This document shows positions 1-9,322 of a stretch of 64,000 nucleotides of DNA, one piece after another. The translations under genes and the position numbers were made by a program. The notes beneath the pieces were generated by a model. It worked only from the letters and a program-made list of their open reading frames with translations, was not told the origin of the DNA and ran no database searches. This DNA is from Chelonoidis abingdonii (taxonomy: Eukaryota; Chordata; Testudines; Testudinidae). How positions within the stretch are numbered: position 1 is the first letter of the stretch; the number at the start of each line of letters is the position of its first letter. The stretch spans positions 60,253,407 to 60,317,406 of the forward strand of contig NC_133773.1 of assembly GCF_003597395.2 (NCBI RefSeq), in the 5' to 3' direction.

Positions 1-790
1 ACTTTTGAATTACATTTCCTGCTTGCCCAGCGTGGAGCTCTGATCAGCACGGCTGGCGATGCAGTTTGAAATCGAAAAAGAGCTCCAGCATAGACCGTAC
101 GGGAGATACTAGGTCTGATCGCTGTATGGGGAGACAAATCTGTTGTATCCAGCTCCGTTACAGAACACGAAATGCCAAAGCGTTTGAATAAAAAACTCCA
201 GGATACACAGCGCTGTGTGACAAGCGTAACGGGAAGCCAGAGACTCAAATGGACGCTCATGAAGGGAGGGAGGGGGTACTGAGGACTCCAGCTATCCCAC
301 AGTCCACAGCAGTCTCTGAAAATTATTTGCATTCTTGGCTGAGCTCCCAATGTCTGTAGGTTCAAACACAGTGTCTGGCGTGGTTCAGGGAACAGCTCCT
401 CAGTTTATTTCCCCCCACCACCACGTGAAAAAAAAAAGGGAAAGATTGCTGTGCTATGGCGTTTGCTCAATGCACTCCGCGAAAAAGGCGCCAAAGGGTT
501 GTCTGCTGCCTTCACAAAGGGAGGGGTGAGGCTGTACCCAGCACCACCCGGGGCAGTGTTTTCTGCCCCATCAGGCACTGTGCTCTCAACACGGAAGTGG
601 GAACTATGGGATAGCTGAGGAACAGCTACCCACAGTGCACCGCTCCTGAAATCGATGGTAGCTTTGGACCATGGACGCAAACAATCGATTTTGGGATCCC
701 ACTGTGGACGCGCTAAACCGATTTTATTAGATCTGTTTTGTAATATCGGTTTAAGCTAATTCGAAATAATCGTGCAGTGTAGACGTACCC
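1..790 (-). mobile_element. PIF/Harbinger-like DNA element, cut by the window edge
   Basis: The right end carries the terminal motif GTGTAGACGTACCC, the inverse of GGGTATGTCTGCAC that opens the related element at 2981. Read on the minus strand, 790 to about 430 aligns with 2981-3360: both hold an ATCGATTT/GTCGATTT segment, a GCACTGTGGGTAGCT block, a TATCCCATA block and a cognate of TGGGGCAGAAAACACTG. No transposase frame is visible in the part shown, so it is likely non-autonomous. The assignment to PIF/Harbinger is inference from the terminal motif shared with 3-bp-TSD MITEs in this window. It abuts the DIRS fragment at 791. Confidence 0.6.
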
Positions 791-1677
791 TCAGAGACCC
801 TACTGGCTGAACTGATCACCAGCAGAAAGTCGACTTTCCAGGAGAGGTGAAGTGAACACAATGCTAATGGCTCAAATTGGGGTGGGGTGGGGGACATGAG
901 CCTTGACAGGACCAGGTTTAAGTCCCACGTTGGGGTCAGTTCCCAAACCTGAGGATAAAGCCTTTCCACCCCTTTAAGAAACTGGACCATCATCTCGTGG
1001 GAGAACACTGACCTGCTATTCACTGAAGGGTGGAAAGTTGAGATGGCTGCCAGATAAACTTTAGTAGATGAGAGAGCCAGACCTTGCTGCTTTAGGTGGA
1101 GTAGATACTCCAAAGTAGAGCGCACAGAAGACCGAGATGGGGAGAGGTTCCATTCAGAGGCCAAACAAGTGACACGTTTCCACTTAGCCAAGTAGGTAGC
1201 CCTGGTGGAAGGCTGTCTACTACTTAGCAAGACTTGTCTAACCTGATCAAGCATGCCTGTTCCTCAGAGTTTAGCCACACAGCATCCATGCCATCAGGTG
1301 TGAGGAGGCAAGTTTTGGGTGGAGTGACCAGTTGTGGTCTTGTGAAATCAAGCCCGGGAAGAGTGGGAGCATGAGTGAAGCTGCCACCAAAAGGTCTAGA
1401 CTCTAGAAGCACGACAAACCAATACTTACATGGCTACTCCAATGCTATCCAGATGATCCTTGCCTTGTCCCATTAAATTTTTATGAGAACCTTGTGAACC
1501 AAGGAAATCGGAGGAAAGGCATACAGTAGATGGTCTGCTCACGAGAGCAGGAAGGCATCGGAGAGGGAGCCCATGCTGTGCCCTCACAGTGAACAGAACT
1601 GAAGGCACTTCCTGTTCTGCCTGGCGGTGAACAGGTCCACCTGGGGAGGCCCCTACCTCTGGAAGATGACTCTGATG
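791..1677 (-). pseudogene. Older DIRS tyrosine-recombinase fragment (5' part of the split copy)
   Basis: The minus strand aligns collinearly with 44339-45225 of the full DIRS element over almost exactly the same length (about 887 bp). Shared peptide motifs include LLSSR-PSTR-TYLAKWKR, STLEYLLHLKQQGLA, AAISTFHP and the catalytic-Arg box SASRVSE (ISARRVSE in the full copy); further along, HLPEVG and LEQEVP/AEQEVP align with the overlapping frame. The alignment stops just past the Arg box, where the Harbinger-like element begins, so the HxxR and Tyr part of the recombinase is absent from the window. Frames are broken by several shifts. It is visibly more diverged than the copy at 43405, hence older or from another subfamily. 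Confidence 0.75.
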
Positions 1678-1685
1678 ACCTAGGG

Positions 1686-2414
1686 CAGTGGTTCCCAAAC
1701 TGGGGTTTGTGAAATGTTACAGGGGGTTCTCAGGTAAAAATTCCCTAATGGCGGACAGAGTTGTCCCTAGGGACCCCATGCAGCATGGGGCCAGCAGCCC
1801 GGAGCACCTAGACTTCCAAGAGCTAAGGAGGAGATCAAAGCAAGCATATCTATCACACTGAGGAGATTTAAACTTCAAGACTCCTTATAAGTAACGGAAA
1901 GGGAGGTGGATTTTTTTTTTGTTGTTTTTAAAATTAAATAGGCAACTAGTATTGTTTTTAAAATTATTATGAAGAACAAGTTTAAGCTTTGTTGTAACAT
2001 GTGTTGTTTGCCTGGACTGCTCAAGACCTGAATGCTTGTGTAGGAGGAACTCTGAGTTGGCTTCTTAAATACCTTCATGCCGTTTCACAACTGATACTCC
2101 TTGATGAAACATAGGAGCCTTGTCTTATAACAGGCTTATTCAAAGTGATATAACCTACAAAAGTGAGATCTTGGAAGAGTGGTTCTGTTTTCATAGTGTA
2201 ATAAAAATATTGTAATGATAAATAATTAATAATAAATAGAGTATAATAAGCATGTCATAAAAACAAATTTAATATTTCCAAGATCACTGCTTTTATAACT
2301 TATACACAGGTAAAGGAGAAAATCCCTTGAAATATTTATTTTTAGGAGGGGGTTCGTGAGACTTGACATTTTAGTGACAGAGGTTCACACGTTGTTAAAG
2401 TTTGGGAACCACTG
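1686..2414. mobile_element. hAT-type non-autonomous element inside the DIRS fragment
   Basis: Seen: termini CAGTGGTTCCCAAACT and AGTTTGGGAACCACTG are perfect 16-bp inverted repeats. They are flanked by ACCTAGGG (1678-1685) and ACCTAGTG (2415-2422), a 7/8 match to an 8-bp target duplication, which is the hAT hallmark. The 729-bp interior is AT-rich with no transposase frame. DIRS sequence resumes after the right duplication, so the insertion post-dates the DIRS fragment. Confidence 0.85.
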
Positions 2415-2422
2415 ACCTAGTG

Positions 2423-2475
2423 TGAAGAGACCACGGAAAAGGCTCACCTGAGGTGATCCACCAGAGAATGGTCAG
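2423..2475 (-). pseudogene. Continuation of the older DIRS fragment after the hAT insertion
   Basis: A short stretch with GGCTCACCTGAGGTGATCCA and the following bases aligns with about 45225-45280 of the full DIRS element (GGCTCAGCCGATCCGCCAGG). It sits directly beyond the hAT target duplication, restoring collinearity. Beyond about 2475 I see no further DIRS similarity. Confidence 0.55.
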
Positions 2476-2980
2476 TCCCAAAAAGCTTTCCGATGCCCTT
2501 CAAAGCCAGTGAAGGAAGGAAGGGATGTAAAGAGAATATAATAAAAAAACAGTGTTGACAAAAGTTTCAGAGTTGGAGCAGACAGATATACCAAAGACTC
2601 AGAAATAACCAAAGTTCAAAAGAAATCCAATGGGATTAAGGATCCAGGTCAAAGAGGGAAGAAGGGATTAAAGAAGAAACATGCCAGAAAGAAAGCATTT
2701 GCAAGGAGCAGCAACAGAATGAAGGAAAGAAATACATGTCCCTGAGCCTCATTTCTTAGCTGCCTGAAAAGAAAACCAGCCTCATTCGTGTTGGATTTCC
2801 TCTCGTCAGATAAAAGTGACAGTAGCAGCACAATCTGATTTTTGTATATAAAGGCACTCTGAGATAACTATGCAAAAGAGAAACATCTGCTCAGCATGCA
2901 GCAGATCACCACTACTGTTGCAGTGAAAAGATACAGTAAATGGGGAGAGGACAAGTGTCAGTAACAGCCATCGACACTGA
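2476..2980. other. Intronic sequence with no recognised feature
   Basis: AT-rich DNA between the DIRS fragment and the Harbinger-like end at 2981. Only short chance frames; nothing recognised. Confidence 0.5.
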
Positions 2981-3385
2981 GGGTATGTCTGCACTATGGG
3001 ATTATTCCGATTTTACATAAACCGGTTTTGTAAAACAGATTGTATAAAGTAGAGTGCACGCGGCCACACTAAGCACATTAATTCGGTGGTGTGCGTCCAT
3101 GTACCAAGACTAGCGTCGATTTCTGGAACCTTGCACTGTGGGTAGCTATCCCGTAGCTATCCCATAATTCCCGCAGTCTTCCCTGCCCATTGGAATTCTG
3201 GGTTGAGATCTCAATGCATGATGGTGCAAAAACAGTGTCACGGGTGATTCTGGGTAAATGTCGTCACTCATTCCTTCCTCCGTGAAAGCAACGGCAGACA
3301 ATCATTTCTCGCCCTTTTTTCCCTGGATTGCCCTGGCAGATGCCATAACATGGCAACCATGGAGCCCGTTTTGCCTCAACCCAAG
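2981..3385 (+). mobile_element. 5' part of a PIF/Harbinger-like element
   Basis: It opens with GGGTATGTCTGCAC after a TGA trinucleotide and shares its blocks in order with the inverted copy at 1-790 (GCGTCGATTTCTGG, GCACTGTGGGTAGCTATCCC, ATCCCATAATTCCC). Similarity ends around 3375-3410, where hAT transposase-related sequence starts. No matching right terminus is found, so this is a 5' remnant or a recombinant. Confidence 0.55.
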
Positions 3386-4215
3386 GTTTCCAAACTTGCT
3401 ACAGCACTCAACCTGAAGTGCTGTCCAAAATCTGAGAGAGATGAGGTGTGAAGCATGCTTTCAGAAGTCTTAAAAAAGCAACACTCAGATGCAGAAACAA
3501 CAGAATGCGAAACACCAAAAAAGAAAAAAATCAACCTTCTGATGGTGGCATCTGACTCATGATGATGATGATGAAAGTAAAGATGCGTCGGTCCTCTCTG
3601 CTTTGTATTGTTATCGAGCAGAATTGGTCATCAGCGTGGATGCATATCCTCTGGAATGGTGTGGAAGCATGAAGGGACATATGAATCTTTAGTGCATCTG
3701 GCATGTAAATATCTTGCAACACTGGCTACAACAATGCCACACAAATGCCTGTTCTGACTTTCAGGTGACATTGTAAACAAGAAGTGGATAGCATTATCTC
3801 CTGCAAACGTAACCAAACTTGTCTCTCTGAGTGATTGGCTGAAGTAGGACTGAGTGGACTTGTAGGCTCTAAAGTTTTACATTGTTTTATTTTTGAATGC
3901 AATTATTTTTTGTATATAATTCTACATTTGTAAAGTCAACTTTCATGATAAAGAGATTGCACTACAGTATTTGTAATGGGGGAACTGAAAATACTATTTC
4001 TTTTGGTTTTTTTTACAGTGTAATAAATAAATCTAAAGTGAGCACTGTACACTTTCTATTCTGTGTTGTAACTGAAATCAATATATTTGAAAATGTAGAA
4101 AACATCCAAAATATTTAAATAAATGGTATTCTATTGTTTGTGTGATTAATCATGATTAATCTTTTCAATCCTGCAATTAATTGTGATTAATTTTTTTAAT
4201 TGCTTGACAGCCCTA
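3386..4215 (+). mobile_element. 3' half of a hAT transposon
   Basis: The segment contains decayed hAT transposase coding sequence followed by an A/T-rich 3' untranslated part and a terminal motif GCTTGACAGCCCTAA at about 4201-4215. The repeated GATTAATC-like motifs at 4141-4200 are typical of subterminal DNA in this element type. No matching 5' terminus (TTAGGGCTGTCAAGC) is present upstream; the left side is joined to the Harbinger-like 5' end. Confidence 0.65.
3545..3847 (+). pseudogene. hAT transposase C-terminal fragment (dimerisation domain)
   Basis: From 3713 one frame reads through to a TAG at 3845-3847 with a single internal TGA at 3755-3757. It encodes LATTMPHKCLF, then LSGDIVNKK, LSPANVTKLVSLSDWL, the layout of the hAT C-terminal dimerisation domain (A-T-x-x-P...LF, GDIV, LSP.NV..L..L..WL). 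Upstream, in shifted frames, lie VLSALYCYRAE and PLEW, also expected ahead of that domain. The stop and the frame breaks show it is dead. Domain assignment is from known hAT/ZBED transposases; the exact family is not determined. Confidence 0.75.
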
Positions 4216-4239
4216 ATTTATTTATATCCATTTATTGAC

Positions 4240-5337
4240 TACAGCTGGGCAGAAACTGGATTTTCCCATTTCTTAGGAAATTCATGAGTTAAAAAAAATT
4301 TCCATTCCCGAATGCAACAAAACCGAAAATTTCCACATTTCCTACAAAGCAAAATTCTTAAAGCTAGTTTCAGGTTAATCAAAATATTTAGTTCTGATAT
4401 TTTTTTATATATATAACATGAAATAAATTTTGAAACAAAATTTTTTGAAATCATCTTTTTTGTATGGCTAATGTAAATGTAGAGCAACAACTCTAATTTT
4501 ACATTCAGATGGCTAAGCCTGGAGTAGCTGAGCGTATCGCTGTAGATGCCTCCATTGTATTTGTGAATTGGGCATTGAGTTGTTTCATGTTCTATAGTCT
4601 GTTCTGGATGACCAGAGTCACACACTGGAGAGTCTTTAATTTTCCATTTGCGCAGCAACCATCTGCATCTGCCATAGTTTGTGCAGATGCAGTTTAGGGT
4701 TGCCCATGAGCCTTGTGGGAGACTGAAGCCAGGGATCTTCTATGTCAGGTCTTTTATGGGGTATTTATTTGTAACTTCTTGTAAACTCCATTTGGCTTTC
4801 CAAGTTTCATCAGGGTTGAAATTGTATTGTTGAAGGTTAAATGTGTGGGTCCAAAAGGGCTTATGTGACTTCAAGCCGTGGTGAGGGAAGGTTATTAAGG
4901 TCCTAGTGAATGGGAAGATGTTCATTTTCCACAATCCTCTGATATTTCCAAATAATTGTGGCATCATGGGAAACGGATGGGGGAATGATGTGCAACAGCA
5001 CTGGCAGCCAAGGTATTGGGGCTGACTTGAGGCGTCCAGTGATGTACCATATTGCAGTGTTCAGTTGGACATTAACAAATCAAGTATGGCTACTTCTGGT
5101 CAATACTGGTGCAGAGTATTCCACTATGGAATATGTTTGAAAATGTAATGTAACGAAAAATCAAAACATTACTTTCCAAAAATGTCACACCAATATGTTT
5201 CATTATTGACACACTTTGTGTCTTTTCTTCCAAAATGAAAATTTGTCAAAATCAATATGCTTCCACACAACAATTAGATTTCAACAAAATCAGTTTCCAA
5301 TGGAAACATGTTTCATCAGAAAATATCTGACCAGTTC
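4240..5337. mobile_element. hAT-like element carrying a LINE fragment
   Basis: The ends AGCTGGGCAGAAA (4243) and TCTGACCAGTTCAG (5324-5337) form an imperfect inverted repeat, and both flanks are A/T-rich with AAAATTTTT-type runs, as in non-autonomous hAT elements. The interior 4490-5115 is a LINE ORF2 tail on the minus strand. No clear 8-bp target duplication was found, so the limits are approximate. Confidence 0.45.
4490..5115 (-). pseudogene. Non-LTR retrotransposon ORF2 C-terminal fragment
   Basis: On the minus strand, 4967 to about 4500 is one frame with a single TAG at 4740-4742. It encodes PGFSLPQGSWATLN, then RCRWLLRKWKIKDSP, CDSGHPEQTIEH and TTQCP, ending HLNVKL. This matches the usual tail of LINE ORF2 proteins: a PGFxLPR-x-W-xxLNR-x-R segment followed by a C-x-C-G...QT-x-H-x-x-x-x-CP zinc-binding motif and a closing LDIQL-like end. 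Upstream, 4968-5110 encodes a block like NVQLNTAIWYITG..K..PIPWLPVL..I.PP, also standard for the post-RT region. The family (Jockey/CR1-like or other) is not resolved. It is truncated 5' and has no visible poly-A tail. Confidence 0.65.
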
Positions 5338-6004
5338 AGTTATCTAGTGTCATGTTCCTTACAATCTGCATTAACAAAACAGAGGCAGCTAGATTTGCCA
5401 CCTATGGAACCATGTCCTTTCAGAATTCTATGAATGTGAAAAGCTGTATGACAAAATCATTGCTTAATGAATGGCTTAATCCTGATTTTTCTCCTCCCCA
5501 CATTTCCCAGTTTGTGACCCTCAATATTGAGACAAATGCAATTTCTGGTTTTCAACCATATGCCATGTTTTGCAATGATCACCATTTCAAAAGTCAATGG
5601 TTACTAATAGATCTATTATATGCATAGAGGAATCGCTGTGGTTCTTTTTTTTAGATTTCTTAAAACATAGGTCATGAAAAAAATGAATTTAGGTCAACTT
5701 TACAGCTAATTTCAGTTCAATTCAATAACACTTTATTGCCATACCAAGATATACGAGTGATGCCAAACTGTAAAAGGAAGCAAAACACCTCTGGTATCTA
5801 TGGAAATATATTGCCCCAGAGGAGGCTTCACACTTTGAGAGTTTAATCCGTGTGTCCAGTGATTCTTTCCAAATCATCATACTTTGCAAATGCTGCAGAT
5901 GAAAAATATTCTGAGATTGCAGCCTCCCAAGTAGAGTATAATTGTATGCTCTATATGCTCAAATGACTATGAAATAGAAAGCTATTAATGACTTCCAAGA
6001 CAAG
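5338..6004. other. Intronic sequence, possible repeat tail
   Basis: Mostly unique-looking DNA. The stretch 5716-5820 (AATAACACTTTATTGCC onward) looks like the 3' end of an interspersed repeat but I cannot name the family. Confidence 0.35.
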
Positions 6005-6260
6005 ATGGATGAGATACATCTTTCCTTGAACCAATTTCTATTGATGAAAAAGACAAGCTTTCGGGTTACACAGAGCTCTTCTTCCTGTTGGGAAAGGTAG
6101 TTAGAGTGTCACACCTAAATACAAGGTGAAATGGATTGTTAAAGCAGCTAGGTAACGTGGGGCAGGAAGGGGTCACTGGGCAGAGGAGACACATGGGACA
6201 GTCATGTGTCCTCCCCTTTAGATTGTGTCCTCCCCGTATGGGGAGGCACACATCATCTAT
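6005..6260 (-). repeat. Interspersed repeat end, same family as 36589-36695
   Basis: The minus strand carries GAAGAAGAGCTCTGTGTAAC, CGAAAGCTTGTCTTTTTCA and GAAATTGGTTCAA, which also occur on the + strand at 36594-36650 (GAAGAAGAGCTCCGTGTTGC, GAAAGCTTGTCTCTTTCACC, AGTTGGTCCAA). The block is a common vertebrate dispersed repeat; family name not assigned. The rest to 6260 is GC-richer and probably belongs to the same insertion. Confidence 0.5.
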
Positions 6261-9109
6261 GTCTGAACCTGACTAGTTAAATTTAGATCTTTTAAAAATT
6301 CTTTGCTCCACTCTGAACCCTTTAAATTATCTATTCAAAAGTATAATGATGCTGATCTCCATTAGAAAATAATCATTCTTTTCCTTTTATAGTAAATTCT
6401 GTTGCTAGAAGGGCACTTTGAAGCAAGTTTTAACATTGTTGCTGTACATTTAAGAACCCTTGTGCAACATATTATTAAGTTACCAGATTAGTGCAATCAC
6501 CATATATTGTAATTATGAGATCCATTGCCATCCTCTCAAGGGTGAAGACAACATAGAATTCTGCAGACAGATTCTCACAAATAAAATGAACTTAGTGATT
6601 ACTGAGAAGGAGAAGAACCTCCTCCACTGACACTGGGGGACAGATGAAGGAGAACGTAAGAAAACCGCAAAAAGTCTTAATCCAGTCAGAACAAACTGTT
6701 CTCAACAACTTAAAAAATTTCCCCACTTGTCACAGACTTCTTTACCTTCTATAGAATGCCTAGAGATTGCCTCTAAATTTGTTTTTATAAATATGAAAAA
6801 CATGGCATACATATACCAGTTCAAAATATAATTGTCCTAATAGCAGGAGTGATGATATCTCATGAAAAAACAACAGACTTTTGTTTTCACTGGCAGAAAG
6901 AATGTAGGAAACCCTTACCAGATTTGTAGTGTGGGTGCAGAGAGGGGTTGTTACATGTCTGACCCACTTCTTTACTCACTGTTTTTAGTGTTGCTGAAGC
7001 TACCATAACTATAAACTTCTCTATGTACCATCACCACCACAAAGTGGTAGACACATTTATGAAAAAGTTACTTAAATTCTTTTTCTCAAAGAGATAATGA
7101 GCCATAACAGACTAGAGAGAAAGGGATGGAAATCAAATTTGTTTTTTGTAGAAGCCCTAATCTAGCATTTCAGTATATCTAGTGCCATCAGCCATTTATT
7201 TTTTTTCCACTTCACTTATGTGACACTTACAAGGATATGTCCTATTGCATTAATTGCCATTATATTTAATCACTTTGTTCTTGGTTTCAAGAGCTCTTGG
7301 CATAAAGAAGGTTATGAGTTTTTTTAAAGTTTTGTTTTCACTGTAACAGCTACATTTCTATCAGCTGACCTTATTATCTTGTTTACAGTTCTGTTTGTAG
7401 GTGTACTGTCTGGTAAAGAGAACAAAACCAAAAGAGTAGCTACCCACAGTCTGATCTCCCTCTGTCATTGGACTCGCACTCATGCATTTTTACTGATTTG
7501 AATGCAGGACAAATTAATGAGGTACATTAAAAATGTGTACCAGATATTCTTGTTCCTTGTGTACATTGGACTCACCCTCATGCATTTTTACTGCTTTGCA
7601 TGCACCAATCTTCAGAAATTATCAAGCTTCATTTATTCAGGCTGTAAGATCGCTTTTCCATAATTTCTTTACATATGTTTAATAAAAGAAAGAAACAAAC
7701 CCAAATAAGACAAGAGGTGGTTTCTGAACTACCCAGTGTTTTATATAGCTTAGGGGCTACTATGGTTGTTACTAGCCTTTGCCCCGTTCCATTACATTTC
7801 TTTACCCTACTGAAGTGAACAGTAAACTATTACACATACACCTATTTGCATTAACTGCGCCAACTTTCTGTTCTACAGTGAATGTAATTTTACACCCTCA
7901 TCTAGCTCCATGAATTTGGACAGATTTTATTAATATGATTTTTATGAGGAACATTTTCATACCGACACCATTAGTGAAATCTTCTGCAATTTAAAATATG
8001 TTCAATGATTCTTTATTTCAATTATGCAGAACCAGAGAAGGATTTTGTATGTCTATTACCACAAACATGACAATGGATGAGGTAGCCTGATTTACTGGGA
8101 ATGCCTAGGAAAGTATACACTGCTTCATGAATATGTTGAAAATAGAATCTTGCTAAATACATTACTAATTGTTACAGTTTTGTCCAAACTCAGATCAAGA
8201 CCCAACTGAGATAAAAACAGACCTGCAGTACCCCACAACAATGAAGATTTACACTCAATGCTACTATTGTTGCTTCTAAGGCAGTTTATTTTAGTTTATT
8301 GGAAGCCAAAAGGAAAATATATCTCACGCTAATATAGCTAAATAATCAATGCTATAATCCTTCCAAAAAATCATTAGGACTGAAGGAAAAGCTAAAGGAA
8401 AAAATGGCATGTCTATTATTACTGTGACTAAATAGGATTATCCAATCCTCATGAGAAAAAGTTATTAATTAAATGAGGGTCTGAATACTAAGAAAATTCA
8501 TGGGAAGAGAAATGCAAATGGTTTCCTAATTATCTACAGCCTATTAACATGCAATCCTGATTACTAGCAATTAAAATCCCCTTAAATTTTATGACAAAAG
8601 TTCAGTGAAATGTTGAAAATTATATGCTAATTATTGCACTTTAATGCACATGCTTAGTGTGTATCCTGACTACAAACTCAGTAAATAACCAAATATTACA
8701 CACACTGTAACCTGAAATCCAACTTAAAATGCAACATTCTGATATCATATTGCAAGACTTCTCATAATATTCATTACATATAATATATTTCTATGAGAGA
8801 TAGGGTCGGTCAATGTTTGCCTAATACAAGATTATCAGCACACGTTAAAAAATGGCAAAGCCAGTCTAAATAGTACTAAATGCATCAGTATTTAAATTGT
8901 AAATACTTTAAAATATTTACTGAATAGCTGAAAGGTGTATTTTTAAAAAAACACCTACAAGTTTATAAATGTCCACTCTTGGACAAAATAACCTCCTCTT
9001 ATCAAGTTAATATATTTTTGTCTAAAGGAATCACAGGAATTTTTGAACCCTTATTTTAAATGGGACAGTATTAATTTTATCTCTACCTACATTTTGAACC
9101 AATCACATA
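6261..9109. other. Intronic sequence without recognised genes or repeats
   Basis: About 2.8 kb of AT-rich DNA. Two short direct repeats, GACTCGCACTCATGCATTTTT (near 7470; 20-base core CTCGCACTCATGCATTTTTA) and GGACTCACCCTCATGCATTT (near 7567), lie 98 bp apart. No exon-like frame with splice sites was found. Confidence 0.45.
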
Positions 9110-9111
9110 AA

Positions 9112-9322
9112 AGGAGCATGGGCTAGTGGTTTGAGCATCAGATTAGGAATCAGGATTCTATTCTCAACTCTGTCACCAAATACTGCAAACTTGGACAAGA
9201 CATTTAAGCCTGTTGCCTTGTTTTTCATTATAAAACAGGGTTAGTGTTTATATCATTGGATATTACCAGGACTAAATAATGTTTGTAAAACATTTATGAT
9301 CCTCAAGATGAAATATACTAAG
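9112..9322 (+). repeat. MIR-like tRNA-derived SINE
   Basis: The order GGCTAGTGGTTTGAGC (A-box region), GGATTCTATTCTCAACTCTG (B-box region), CAAACTTGGACAAGACATTTA, TTTTTCATTATAAAACAGGG and GGACTAAATAATGTTTGTAAA follows the MIR/CORE-SINE consensus closely. It is old, with many substitutions and no clear flanking duplication. Confidence 0.75.

Noticed and set aside
9112..9322. tRNA gene
   Set aside because: A- and B-box-like motifs belong to a MIR-type SINE; no cloverleaf with acceptor stem is formed.
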